Positions 28,959-39,089 of a DNA stretch of 64,000 bases are shown here, in pieces. The stretch's first letter is position 1, and the number at the start of each line of letters is the position of its first letter. This stretch comes from Acidobacteriota bacterium (GTDB taxonomy: Bacteria > Acidobacteriota > Holophagae > Holophagales > Holophagaceae). The DNA is taken from NCBI GenBank assembly GCA_016192145.1, contig JACPUT010000018.1, positions 1 through 64,000 on the forward strand. The letters are read 5' to 3'. The notes beneath the pieces were generated by a model. The model did not search any database. It saw only the letters and a program-made list of their open reading frames with translations, and was not told the origin of the DNA. The translations under genes were made by a program, and so were the position numbers.

Positions 28959-29300
28959 ACTTGGCGTGCCCGAAGGTCCAATGAACGCAACGGGACCCGC
29001 ACGTTGGTGCGGGTCCCCGTGGACGAAGTCATCGCCGTCACCAAGGAGATCCAGTAGAAGTTTTTCCTTGAGCCTCCGGCAGCCGGGATTGCTCGGCAGT
29101 TGTGCGCCCAGGGGCGCGCCTCCCTCTCCCCTGCCCAGAAGTGCCGGTTCCTCGGGGACGGATGGACCTCGAATGTGGCGGTCCATTGCATCGACCGAGG
29201 CTGCGACATCCCCCTTGGGGATGTGGTCGACAGTCGGCTTTTGTGGAACGGGAGGTGCGGATACTGCCAAAGCGACTGGGAATGCATGTCGGGCAAGTAG
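28959..29300 (+). pseudogene. Gene debris: small VRVPVDEV-type frame and a Cys-rich frame
   Basis: Two consecutive open stretches in the same frame, without proper starts. The first ends TLVRVPVDEVIAVTKEIQ before a TAG at 29055. The second (29058-29300) has a Cys-rich sequence with NVAVHCIDRGC and GRCGYCQSDWEC, like a small zinc-binding protein. A TTG at 29100 could start it. The absence of start codons and the flanking repeats suggest decayed genes. Confidence 0.3.
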
Positions 29301-29368
29301 CTGACCATCACCAAGCAAGCCGGGGTCCTAGATTCGGGGCAGCGCGCGGTACTTCAGGCATCGCAGCG

Positions 29369-29547
29369 TAGGTAAGCGCACATAAAACAACAAATGGACG
29401 ACGCGACACGCTTTGGGTCTACCTTCGCACCCGACGACACACAAGGGTTCTCGCCACGGCGGAATGTAAGAAGGGGGTGGCTCAAACCGCCCCCTTCCAC
29501 GACAGACTTTCCTTCCTCACGGCGCCAATCTATGGTTCCGCGTCACA
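29369..29547. repeat. 180-bp interspersed repeat, copy B
   Basis: Diverged direct copy of 28679-28858. It shares the TAGGTAA start, the CATAAAACAA and CACGGCGGAAT blocks, the CTATGGTTCC motif and the CGTCACA end. The central hairpin is kept (29470-29497, 11-bp stem) with one G-T wobble, suggesting that the structure has been conserved while the sequence drifted. Confidence 0.6.
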
Positions 29548-29576
29548 TGTTGATTTCAAGGCGGTGTCTGTAAGGC

Positions 29577-29972
29577 TTATTGGCGCTTGCTGACTTTCAG
29601 CACCACTTCGGGGAGCGTGGCACCCGAGGCCGTGAGGTTGCCTGCATGGATGATCATTTGGGGTTTCCCACCCTCTTCGATGACCACCAGGGTGGCCCCG
29701 CTGGTCAGCCACTCCAGCTTGTTGCCGAGTACGCATTTGCCGGCTGCCTTGAGGGATTTGACTTCGCCTTCGGACCCCGCCCAGGCGAACTTCGCGCCCG
29801 GATCGATGGTGACGCCCAGGGCCGTGAGGGCGGCCGCCATTTCGGCGTCCTTGCAGGCCACTTTGCCGCTGGCGACGATTTTGACGAGCTTGGCTGCGAG
29901 GGGGGCGGGAACATCCCCCGCAGTCACGAGTAGAGCCAAAGCGGGAAGGAGGAAGAGGGATCGGATGCGCAT
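29577..29972 (-). CDS. YfiR/DUF4154-like small periplasmic protein (tentative)
   Basis: 131 residues with a signal peptide (MRIRSLFLLPALALLVTAG). The C-terminal half (GNKLEWLTSGATLVVIEEGG, a short beta-strand, then SGATLPEVVLKVSK) has the layout of the DUF4154/YfiR family. YfiR proteins are periplasmic regulators of CHASE8-containing signalling proteins. It is shorter than typical YfiR and lacks the usual cysteine pattern, so the call is tentative. It is last in an operon with a methyl-accepting protein and a TonB receptor and starts 14 bp after the receptor gene, with GGAG ahead of its ATG. YfiR-like genes are often found with TonB receptors, which supports the call. A longer frame extends upstream through the receptor gene in another phase but is not real. 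Confidence 0.6.
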   Translation of the reverse strand: MRIRSLFLLPALALLVTAGDVPAPLAAKLVKIVASGKVACKDAEMAAALTALGVTIDPGAKFAWAGSEGEVKSLKAAGKCVLGNKLEWLTSGATLVVIEEGGKPQMIIHAGNLTASGATLPEVVLKVSKRQ

Positions 29973-29986
29973 GGTAACTCCAGAGG

Positions 29987-32020
29987 TCAGAAGCGATAGC
30001 CAAGCGTGAAGCCGGATTCCCGGCGGGCGGAGTAGACGAATTGGGAACGGGTCGGAGTGCCGGAGCCCTGATCGTTGTAGTCCTCCTTCAGGGCGTTCCG
30101 GGTGTAGGCGGAAACGCTGAAGCCGGCGAAGACCTGATAGGCGAAATGGGCGTTCAGCTGGTTGATCTGGGCCCGGGAGCGAAGGGGGGCCGCGGGGCCG
30201 GCGGCGGGAATGTATTCCATTTCGGTGGGCCCCACGTGTTGGAAGCTCAGGTACCCGCTCAGGCGATCGGCGGTGAAGCGCACCCATGCGTTGGCCTTGA
30301 AGGCGGGTGAATAGCTGGGACGGGTGTCGGTGGCGGTGAGTTTGTAGTCCAGCCAAGTCCCGTTGACGCCGCAGGACACCTTCGTGCTGGGCCGGTAGGC
30401 GAAGGCCAGTTCCAGCCCTTTGTTCTTGGCGTCGCCCGTGTTCAGGTACTGGTTGTTCACGGTGAGCACGGGAGGCGCGATCGTGTTCCCGATGGGGGTC
30501 TGGGCGATGAGCTTCTCGAACTTCATCTCGAACAGGGTGGCGTCCACGCTGAAGGCGCCGAGGATGTGCCGGTAGCCGAGTTCAGTGCTGGTGACGGTCT
30601 CCGGCTCGAGCGCCGGGTTCGGGAGGATCCGGAGGATGCCGGTGGTGAAGGGCGGGGGAGGGGTGAAGGTGTTCGTGAAGTCCACCCGGCTCTCGAGCAC
30701 CTGGGGACTGCGAGTGGAGTTGTACCAGCCCGCGCGCAGGCTGCTGGATTTCGAGGGATTCCAAACCACGGCTACCCGAGGGCTCTTCCGGGAGCCGCCC
30801 AGGCTTTCATTCTCGACCCGGACACCCGCGCTCAGGTTCAGGTCCTGGGTGGCGTTCCAATCCAGGTTGACGAATCCGCCGGAGGCGCTTTCATCCTGTT
30901 CAGCCAGGAACCCCACGAACGGGGCCTTTCCCGCGGTGTAGGTGCGCCGATCCACGCCTCCCACCAGATGCAGGGTGTTCAGGATCTCCCAGTTGACCTG
31001 GACTTCCATCAGCTTCGATTCGAAGTCGAAGAAGGTGTACTCCGAAAGAAAACCGGGGTCTCCGAAGGCTGCCGCGATGGCCGGATTGGCCCCGGACCCG
31101 GTCTTCTGGGACATGACGCTGTACCGCGCTTCCGTGCGGAGCCCATCCAACCAGGTGTGGCTCCAACCCAAGTACTGGGAACCCGTTTGGGTGAACAGGT
31201 AGGGGAAGACCGCGGTGGTATAGGCGGCATAACGCTTGTCGGCCTCACCGATTCCCAGCCAGAGGGCCCCCTTGCCGTAGGACCAGTCCAGCCTGAGCGA
31301 TGCGTTGTGCTGATGGCTCCGGTTGTCGTTCAAGGTGACCGGCGCCAGGTTCGAGAAGAAGTAGGTGGTCTGATTGGTGGTCCGGAAGGACGCCCCCTGA
31401 TATCCCGCGGAGACTCCGAGGACCTCTTTCCCGAAGGACACGTCCAAGGCCCCCCGGTGGACCCCGCCCTGGGCTTGGGTGGCCCGGGCGCCGCCCATGA
31501 GGCCAGCCTTGGCCTTCCGGGTGGTGATGGCGATGACGCCCACGACGGCGTTGGCGCCGTAGAGGCTGGAGGATGGACCCCGCACCACCTCGACTTTGTC
31601 GATGAGGTCGATGGAGACGGGCAGGTTGTCGATGTCGACGGAACCCAACTCCGCGTTGTAGAGGGGCACGTTGTCGACGAGGATCTGCACCGCCTTGGGC
31701 TGACCTTGCTGCATCACGCCGCGCAGCGTCACGTTGGTAGCGGCATTGTCCAATTCGTGGACATCGACGGAGGTCATGATTTTCAGGGCGTCGGAGAGCT
31801 TGTAGATGCCCATCTGCCGGATCTCATCCCCGGTCAGCACCTCGATGGCCTGGGGGCTGTCGATGAGGCGCTGCTCTCGCTTGCTGGCACCCTGGATGGG
31901 GGTGTTCAGGAGGTCTTCGAGCTCCTGGAGTTCGTCCTTCACGGGTGGAGGTGCCTGCGCCATCAGGGCGCAGGATCCCAATCCCAGGGTCAGAGCAAGG
32001 GAAAGGCGGGAGTGAGGCAA
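29987..32020 (-). CDS. TonB-dependent outer-membrane receptor
   Basis: 677 residues: signal peptide at 1-22, then a TonB-box-proximal region (LEDLLNTPIQGASKREQ). The plug domain spans about 45-155 and includes SPQAIEVLTGDEIRQMG and VEVVRGPSSSLYGANAV, and the beta-barrel runs to a terminal aromatic residue (TLGYRF). It imports a ligand across the outer membrane at the cost of TonB energy; the substrate cannot be read from sequence. The start codon is TTG at 32020, chosen because AAGGAGG lies just upstream and the signal peptide follows. It starts 18 bp after the methyl-accepting protein gene and is followed after 14 bp by the YfiR-like gene. The three probably form a sensing unit. Confidence 0.9.
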   Translation of the reverse strand: MPHSRLSLALTLGLGSCALMAQAPPPVKDELQELEDLLNTPIQGASKREQRLIDSPQAIEVLTGDEIRQMGIYKLSDALKIMTSVDVHELDNAATNVTLRGVMQQGQPKAVQILVDNVPLYNAELGSVDIDNLPVSIDLIDKVEVVRGPSSSLYGANAVVGVIAITTRKAKAGLMGGARATQAQGGVHRGALDVSFGKEVLGVSAGYQGASFRTTNQTTYFFSNLAPVTLNDNRSHQHNASLRLDWSYGKGALWLGIGEADKRYAAYTTAVFPYLFTQTGSQYLGWSHTWLDGLRTEARYSVMSQKTGSGANPAIAAAFGDPGFLSEYTFFDFESKLMEVQVNWEILNTLHLVGGVDRRTYTAGKAPFVGFLAEQDESASGGFVNLDWNATQDLNLSAGVRVENESLGGSRKSPRVAVVWNPSKSSSLRAGWYNSTRSPQVLESRVDFTNTFTPPPPFTTGILRILPNPALEPETVTSTELGYRHILGAFSVDATLFEMKFEKLIAQTPIGNTIAPPVLTVNNQYLNTGDAKNKGLELAFAYRPSTKVSCGVNGTWLDYKLTATDTRPSYSPAFKANAWVRFTADRLSGYLSFQHVGPTEMEYIPAAGPAAPLRSRAQINQLNAHFAYQVFAGFSVSAYTRNALKEDYNDQGSGTPTRSQFVYSARRESGFTLGYRF

Positions 32021-32038
32021 GGGAGTCCTCCTTGGAAT

Positions 32039-33628
32039 CTAGACCTTGAAACGGGCCACCAGGGAGCTGAGCTGCTCAGCGAGGTGGCTGAGTTCATCCA
32101 CGGTCCGCGTGGTTTCGCGGATGGTGGCGGCCATCTCTTCCATGGCGGCTGCGTTCTGTTCCGCGATGCCCGAGAGGCTGTTCATGGCGGTCACCACGGT
32201 GGAGCTTTCCTGGCTCTGGGCCTGGCTCTGGGTGCCGATGGTGCGCATGCCATCGCCGGAAGCGGCGATCGCCTGCTGAATCGTCTTGAGCACGTCGCCT
32301 GCCGTGTTCACCATGCGGGTGCCATCCACGATGCTCTTGTCGCTCGTCTGGATGAGCTGGGTGATCTCCTTGGCGGCGCCGGCGCTGCGCTCGGCCAGCT
32401 TCCGCACTTCCTCCGCGACCACCGCGAAGCCCTTGCCGTGCTCGCCGGCCTTGGCGGCCTCGATGGCGGCGTTCAGGGAGAGCAGGTTGGTCTGGTTGGC
32501 GATCTCGGTGATCACGTTCAGGATGTTGCCGATCTGCTTGGAGTTCTCGTTGATGGCCTGCATGCCGCCCACGGCGCCATCCACGGCGGACGCGCCGCGC
32601 GTGGCCGCTTCCTGGGCCTGTTCGAAGACCTTCAGGGCATCGGCCACGTTGCCGCTCACCACCTGCGTGCCCTTGGCGATGCTCTGCACGTTGGCGTTGG
32701 TGGAGGCCACGCTGGATTTCTGGTGCTCGGCGGACTGGGCGATGCTGCTGGCCGTGGAGTTCATCTCGCTCATGCCGGCGGACATCTGGAGGCTGCCCGA
32801 TGCGATGTTGGTGCTGATGGCGATCACCTGGTTGACGATGCCCTGAACGTTCTCCACGAAGCGGTTGAAGTGGGTGGCCACCCCGGCGATCTCATCATTG
32901 CCGTGAACCTCGATGCGGGCGGTGAGGTCGCCCTCGCCCTCGGAGATGTCGCGCATGCGGCCCTGGATGTCCTCCAGGGGGGCCACGATGGCGTTGGAAA
33001 GGAACTGCGCGCCGAAAAAGCCGAGACCCACCATCACGGCTCCGAGGATGGCCATGACGCCGAGGCCCTTGGCGATCTCCTTGGATGCGCGGTCATCGTT
33101 CACGGCGAGCACCACGATGGCCTTCTTGGTGGGATCCTCCACGGGCGCGGCCACGCCCCGGAGGCCGCTGCTGGAAAAGGTCTGGATGTCGCCCTTGCGC
33201 TTGAGGTTGTCGACGAGCTTCACCAGATCCTTGGAAAAGGCATCCATGCCCATGTTGGCGTGTTTGTCGTCGCGCTTTTGGGCAAGCACCTTCACGTTGC
33301 CGCCGTCGACGACGATGACGGCCGCGGCGCTGACGTCCTTATCACCCTTGGGGATCTTCTCCCCCTTCTCGGTGGTGATCTCGCCCGTGACGAGGCTGTC
33401 GAGGGCCTTTTCCGTGTTGGCCACATCCTCGAATTGGACGAAGGCCTGCACGTTGTCGGCCATGAGCGAGGCGAGGGATCCGCCCTTCTGGTTCAGGGCG
33501 TCCTGAGTGGAGCTTCTCAGCTTCCAACTGCTTACCAACACCGCACCTAGCGCCAGCACGATGGTGAGGGCCAGAATGGAGTAGGTCAGCTTCTTGCGAA
33601 TGTTGAGGCTGTCCCAGAAAGACTGCAT
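32039..33628 (-). CDS. Methyl-accepting chemotaxis protein with CHASE8-like sensor domain
   Basis: 529 residues. The first membrane helix (about 14-34) is followed by a periplasmic domain (about 40-180) whose start ([17 protein letters not shown]) resembles CHASE8. A second helix lies at about 187-210, then a HAMP domain (about 212-265). The cytoplasmic signalling domain has the invariant hairpin tip [20 protein letters not shown] and [13 protein letters not shown], which binds CheA and CheW. AGGGAG precedes the ATG. It leads the operon with the TonB receptor and the YfiR-like gene. In YfiN the CHASE8 domain is controlled by YfiR; here the output is a chemotaxis domain, not a GGDEF domain. 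That parallel is inferred. Confidence 0.9.
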   Translation of the reverse strand: MQSFWDSLNIRKKLTYSILALTIVLALGAVLVSSWKLRSSTQDALNQKGGSLASLMADNVQAFVQFEDVANTEKALDSLVTGEITTEKGEKIPKGDKDVSAAAVIVVDGGNVKVLAQKRDDKHANMGMDAFSKDLVKLVDNLKRKGDIQTFSSSGLRGVAAPVEDPTKKAIVVLAVNDDRASKEIAKGLGVMAILGAVMVGLGFFGAQFLSNAIVAPLEDIQGRMRDISEGEGDLTARIEVHGNDEIAGVATHFNRFVENVQGIVNQVIAISTNIASGSLQMSAGMSEMNSTASSIAQSAEHQKSSVASTNANVQSIAKGTQVVSGNVADALKVFEQAQEAATRGASAVDGAVGGMQAINENSKQIGNILNVITEIANQTNLLSLNAAIEAAKAGEHGKGFAVVAEEVRKLAERSAGAAKEITQLIQTSDKSIVDGTRMVNTAGDVLKTIQQAIAASGDGMRTIGTQSQAQSQESSTVVTAMNSLSGIAEQNAAAMEEMAATIRETTRTVDELSHLAEQLSSLVARFKV

Positions 33629-33716
33629 GGGTGCTCCCTTGAGGTTCGGTATCCGATGGGCTGGATCGACCTAGGGATTTCCCGCCATGAATTTCGGCAC
33701 ATTCGAGCGTTTCGCC

Positions 33717-34403
33717 CTACCTGAGCCCAGCCTTACCAGGCTCCTTGCGGCTTCCGAAAATGGCCGTGCCGACGCGGATCTGATCAGATCCGGCGGCCAC
33801 TGCGGCTTCGAGATCGCCGCTCATGCCCATGCTGAGTCTCAGGTCGCGGCCCAGGCGCTGGCGCCAGTCCGCCCGGAGCCCGGCCAATTCCTGGAAGGCC
33901 GCCATGTTCCCCGGTGGGGGGATCGCCATGAACCCCTGGAGGGGAAGGTGGTTGGATTTCGAAAGGAACCCCACGAGTTCGGGCAGCTGCGGGCCCGCAC
34001 AACCGCCCAGTTTGGTGGCCTCGCCCCAAAGGTCCACCTGCACCCAAGCGGGGCGGACGACGCCCAGCTCCTGCGCGATGCGGTCCAGGCGCTGGGCCAG
34101 ATCCAGGCGATCCACGGACTGGATTTCCACGAAAGTCTGGAGCGCGAGCTTCGCCTTGTTGGATTGGAGGGGGCCGATGAGGACGAAGTCGGCTTCGGGC
34201 AGCGCCGGCGCCTTGGAGGCGGCTTCCTGGACATAGTTTTCGCCGAACCGCTTGAACCCCCACGCCATGGCCTCGCGGATCAGGCTTTCGGGCTGCCGCT
34301 TGGAGACCGGGAGCAGTTCCACGTCCGTGGTCTCGCGGCCTGCCGCGGCGCAGGCCTGGCGAAGCCGGTCCTGCACCTGGCTGATTCGGATTTCCAGGCT
34401 CAT
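33717..34403 (-). CDS. yggS: YggS/PLPBP-family pyridoxal-phosphate homeostasis protein
   Basis: 228 residues, a normal length for a YggS protein, which binds PLP and helps buffer B6 vitamers without known catalysis. The PLP-binding lysine is K35 in LLPVSKRQPE. Further signatures are GENYVQE, IGPLQSNKAK and SMGMSGDLEAAV followed by the phosphate-binding IRVGTAIFGSR. The histidine that usually precedes IGxLQSNK is replaced (VLIGPLQSNK). The start codon overlaps the stop of the upstream zinc-ribbon gene as ATGA (34400-34403), so the two genes are translationally coupled. Confidence 0.92.
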   Translation of the reverse strand: MSLEIRISQVQDRLRQACAAAGRETTDVELLPVSKRQPESLIREAMAWGFKRFGENYVQEAASKAPALPEADFVLIGPLQSNKAKLALQTFVEIQSVDRLDLAQRLDRIAQELGVVRPAWVQVDLWGEATKLGGCAGPQLPELVGFLSKSNHLPLQGFMAIPPPGNMAAFQELAGLRADWRQRLGRDLRLSMGMSGDLEAAVAAGSDQIRVGTAIFGSRKEPGKAGLR

Positions 34404-35098
34404 GCCAAGTAGAGGAACCGGTGGCAGGATTCACAGGTGAGGAGCAGCTTGCCCTCCCGGAGCTGGGATGCGATCACAGGCCGCACGCGGGTCCGGCAGC
34501 CGCCGCAGAGGCCATTGTCCACCGCGACGACGGCGCGCCCTTGGCGGGCTTCGAGGATCTTGTTGAATTTGACGAGGTCGGCGGGGGCCATGGCCGCTTC
34601 CAGCTCCGCCCGCTTGGCCCGAAGGGTCACGCGCGCTTCCACCTGGTTGACGTGTTCGGCCAGGAAGGCCTCGTGAAGCACCGCGAATTCACCGGCCTGG
34701 GCGGTTTCCCGGGCGGTGAGGTCCGCCACCTCCAGCTCGAGCTGTTGGATCTGCGCATCAGCTTCCTTCATGGGGCGGACGGCGGCGTTGTGGGCCCGCT
34801 CGTGCTCCTCCTGTTCGCGGATGAGGGCGGCGTACTGGACCTTCTGGGTGGCTTCCTTGAGGTGGCTGCGGATGCCCGCGATGGCCTTGTCCGCGGCCGC
34901 CAGATCCTTGGCGTGGGTTTCCCGCTTCGTGCGCAGGGATTCCAGCAGCTTGGACTTCTCGGCCTTCTCCTTGCGAACGGCCTTCAACTTCTGATCCAGG
35001 GTGGCCAGATCCGGAGGGAGGGCCGACAGGTCGCGTTCGATGGTACGCAGGTTGTCCAAGGTGCCTTGGAGATCACGCAGAAGCTGGAGGTTGGACAT
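34400..35098 (-). CDS. Coiled-coil C4 zinc-ribbon protein (DUF164, CdsZ-like)
   Basis: 232 residues. The long N-terminal coiled coil (about 5-180, rich in Lys/Glu/Ala) ends in a zinc ribbon with CGGCRTRVRP and CESCHRFLYLA, two CxxC pairs typical of zf-RING_7/DUF164 proteins. Such proteins are widespread; a general role in translation or RNA metabolism has been suggested, but the exact function is not settled. I place the start at the ATG at 35098 (MSNLQLL), where the coiled coil begins. A longer open frame continues upstream into the groES promoter region, but its sequence is not protein-like. It is divergent from groES and coupled to yggS. Confidence 0.85.
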   Translation of the reverse strand: MSNLQLLRDLQGTLDNLRTIERDLSALPPDLATLDQKLKAVRKEKAEKSKLLESLRTKRETHAKDLAAADKAIAGIRSHLKEATQKVQYAALIREQEEHERAHNAAVRPMKEADAQIQQLELEVADLTARETAQAGEFAVLHEAFLAEHVNQVEARVTLRAKRAELEAAMAPADLVKFNKILEARQGRAVVAVDNGLCGGCRTRVRPVIASQLREGKLLLTCESCHRFLYLA

Positions 35099-35212
35099 GG
35101 TTCCAGCGTAGAGCGGGAGACGGCCGCAAAGGCATCCAATCATTACAAATGAATTTACGAAGAAAATATGAGTCAAAACTAGAAGAAATTGGCTCCCCCG
35201 GGAGAATTCTAC

Positions 35213-35241
35213 TTGACTCAGCGGCGAATTAAGGGGAGATT
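35213..35241 (+). promoter_or_regulatory. Candidate promoter of groES-groEL
   Basis: TTGACT (35213-35218) is a good -35 element. With a 17-bp spacer the -10 position is GAGATT (35236-35241), a weak match that abuts the CIRCE element. The position is consistent with HrcA repression. Confidence 0.45.
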
Positions 35242-35266
35242 GGCACTCGCTCGCGGTGAGTGCTAG
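35240..35266. promoter_or_regulatory. CIRCE operator (HrcA-binding site)
   Basis: TTGGCACTC, nine bases, then GAGTGCTAG. This matches the CIRCE consensus TTAGCACTC-N9-GAGTGCTAA with two substitutions and the exact spacing. It lies 33 bp before the groES ATG. HrcA repression of the operon at normal temperature follows from established knowledge of this element. The hrcA gene itself is not in the window. Confidence 0.93.
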
Positions 35267-35299
35267 CAAGCTGGCGCCCCGCCCCTAGAGGAGGTCCCC

Positions 35300-37242
<1,943 letters not shown>

Positions 37243-37267
37243 GCCCTCCGGCTTGTCATGAAGAAGC

Positions 37268-37302
37268 GAAGGGCCCCGCCGCGACGGGGCCCTTCTTCTA
37301 TT
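37268..37302 (+). terminator. Intrinsic terminator after groEL, possibly bidirectional
   Basis: An 11-bp stem (GAAGGGCCCCG/CGGGGCCCTTC) with a 6-nt loop, followed by TTCTATT. It lies between groEL and the convergent inhibitor gene, so it may stop transcription from both sides. Confidence 0.85.
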
Positions 37303-37315
37303 GGGCGCGAGGGGA

Positions 37316-37621
37316 TCAGGTCAACGGGAGCCCGATGGTCTGGGCCAAATCCGCCAGGGCCCGGGGCAGGGGGCGATCCCATTCCCCTTCATCGACGATG
37401 ATGATGGGTGGCGCGGCCCGGCCTTCCTTCTCCAGGTACACCTCGTAACGGAAGCGGTCGGCTCCCGCCCCCGGCGGGGTCTCATTCGCCAGACGTTGAA
37501 GGGCTTCGATGCCCTTCTGGGCCTCCGCCCGCCCTTCCGCTGGAAGTTCATTGAGGTCGACGTGGCCCAGGGGCTGGTCGAGCCCCGCAAAACCACCTCG
37601 GCGCGTCACGGAGATGATCAT
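37316..37621 (-). CDS. Emfourin-like protealysin/M4 peptidase inhibitor
   Basis: 101 residues. The sequence pattern MIISVTRRGGFAGL, an acidic helix (AEAQKGIEALQRLA), then DRFRYEVYLE and a C-terminal stretch on an otherwise soluble fold matches the emfourin family, small proteins that inhibit protealysin-like M4 peptidases. It lies directly downstream of an M4-like peptidase gene on the same strand (52-bp gap), the arrangement known for protealysin and emfourin. The start at 37621 has GGAGG close upstream; an upstream extension in frame is very Arg/Ser-rich and not protein-like. There is no signal peptide, so it would act in the cytoplasm. Confidence 0.8.
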   Translation of the reverse strand: MIISVTRRGGFAGLDQPLGHVDLNELPAEGRAEAQKGIEALQRLANETPPGAGADRFRYEVYLEKEGRAAPPIIIVDEGEWDRPLPRALADLAQTIGLPLT

Positions 37622-37633
37622 GGTTCCTCCGAA

Positions 37634-37668
37634 CCTCCCGCTCCGGGCTCGGCGCCTGGAGCGGGAGG
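37634..37668 (-). promoter_or_regulatory. Inverted repeat between peptidase and inhibitor genes
   Basis: CCTCCCGCTCC and GGAGCGGGAGG form a perfect 11-bp stem with a 13-nt loop. It fills most of the 52-bp gap between the peptidase stop and the inhibitor start. No T-run follows, so it is more likely an RNA-stability or attenuation element than a full terminator. Confidence 0.5.
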
Positions 37669-37673
37669 CCAGT

Positions 37674-39089
37674 CTACCGGAAGGCCTTGACGAGTTCGGC
37701 CCGTTCACTCGCGAGGATGTCGTCCTCCGTGAAGGTCTTCCGATTTTCAAGCTGCTCGGGCTCGGCCATCACGAACTCCGACAGCTGCATCGTGCCACAG
37801 CAGGTGTCCCGGTTCTGACCCGCGGTATCCGATGCGTGGATCTGGGCTTCCAGCTCCAGCTTGTCCTCCCCCTCCACGAAGTTGGGGTTGTCGTAGGGCA
37901 TCATCCCCTGACCCATGAGGGTGAGGGGGACCGGGGAGACCACCACCTCGCGGAAGGTGAAGCGGTTGCGGATGTAGGTCCGGTAGACCGGCGGATCATT
38001 GAGGGTGTGGGAAGCCACGAGCATCCGGTTCACCACGTGGGAATACGTGGCGCCGGTGCCCGGGGCGGTTTCGATCGCCATGATGAGGAGCTTGCAGACG
38101 TGGGCCCCCACCTCGAGGAGGACCTGGGCGGGGTCCTTCACGGCAGCCTGGCGCTGCTTCTCGAATGCGAAGATATCGGCGAGAACGTCGTAGATGCCAC
38201 CCGTGAACACCTGGGAGATGGCGTGGACCTCGTTGCTCACCTGGCTCAACTTGAGGTCGTTGTCCGCGTTGCGGAGCCCCTGGGGCAACCCGAGGGCGGA
38301 GCCGAACTGCTCGGCCAGCGCCGCGAGGAAATTCTTGTCATGCAGGTTGGCCTTCGTCAGGGCGATGGCGGCCTCCACCTGATCCAGCTGGGAGAGGGCC
38401 AGGAAGATGGCCGTGAGGTCGCCGAATGCTTCATGCAGGCCGCCCGTCTGGGGGGGATTCCCCGCGCTCAGCCAGCCCGGTTTGAGTCCGTCCAGGATGG
38501 CGTGCCCCGTCTCGTGGGCGACGATATCGAGGGAGCGGCAGGTGTAGATGTGGCCCGGGGCGCCAGGAGGCGTGAAATAGAAGAATTTCAGGGCCTTTTG
38601 GCCGCGGCTGTAATAGGCGTTGGCCGTCACGCCCGCCCTCGGGTGGGCGGTCAGGGGCTCGGTGTTGCCACCCGTGTTCCAGGCCCATGGGATGGGGGAT
38701 CCACCCCGGGCGCGCTGGTACAGGTTGAGGGTGTCCCGGACGACGGCGAAGGTATGGGCGCAATCCAGCTCGGGGGAGTTCACGGGGAAGATGAAGTCCC
38801 CTTGGGCATTCTTCTGCACCGGGGTGGTGCCGGGCAGATCCGTGGTGATGCGGCTGTCCTTCGGCCCGTTCAACACGAAGGTCGGGACGAAGTGCACCCG
38901 GAGCCCCGGCTCGCCGACGGAAGGATCCTGTTTCCAAATGAGGAAGCGGGCCCCTCGCAGGAACGGGATGGGGATGGGGATGGGCAGCTTGGAACGGACG
39001 GTGATGGACCCGGCCCACGTGCTGCGGGCCTTGCGTTCCTCCATGGCGCCATAGGCTTCCAGGGTGGGTTCGAGCACGGCGTGCTTCAT
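37674..39089 (-). CDS. M4-like zinc metallopeptidase (protealysin-type, no signal peptide)
   Basis: 471 residues. The zinc motif HETGH is at 192-196 within SLDIVAHETGHAILDG, and the third ligand is probably E220 in GGLHEAFGDL. This is the gluzincin layout of M4 enzymes, with a slightly wider spacing (24 residues). A region consistent with a thermolysin-like C-terminal domain follows. No signal peptide is visible. I chose the ATG at 39089 because GGAGG lies 8 nt upstream; a TTG five codons earlier overlaps that site. The family cleaves proteins, and the partner gene next to it is an emfourin-like inhibitor, which suggests that the activity is held in check inside the cell. The precise substrate is unknown. 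Confidence 0.85.
   Translation of the reverse strand: MKHAVLEPTLEAYGAMEERKARSTWAGSITVRSKLPIPIPIPFLRGARFLIWKQDPSVGEPGLRVHFVPTFVLNGPKDSRITTDLPGTTPVQKNAQGDFIFPVNSPELDCAHTFAVVRDTLNLYQRARGGSPIPWAWNTGGNTEPLTAHPRAGVTANAYYSRGQKALKFFYFTPPGAPGHIYTCRSLDIVAHETGHAILDGLKPGWLSAGNPPQTGGLHEAFGDLTAIFLALSQLDQVEAAIALTKANLHDKNFLAALAEQFGSALGLPQGLRNADNDLKLSQVSNEVHAISQVFTGGIYDVLADIFAFEKQRQAAVKDPAQVLLEVGAHVCKLLIMAIETAPGTGATYSHVVNRMLVASHTLNDPPVYRTYIRNRFTFREVVVSPVPLTLMGQGMMPYDNPNFVEGEDKLELEAQIHASDTAGQNRDTCCGTMQLSEFVMAEPEQLENRKTFTEDDILASERAELVKAFR

Noticed and set aside
30566-33550. 994-codon open frame on the plus strand, antisense to the TonB receptor and the chemotaxis receptor
   Set aside because: The minus-strand frames encode clear TonB-receptor and methyl-accepting proteins. 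The plus frame is rich in Gly, His, Glu and Val with no motifs, the usual mirror of GC-rich codons.
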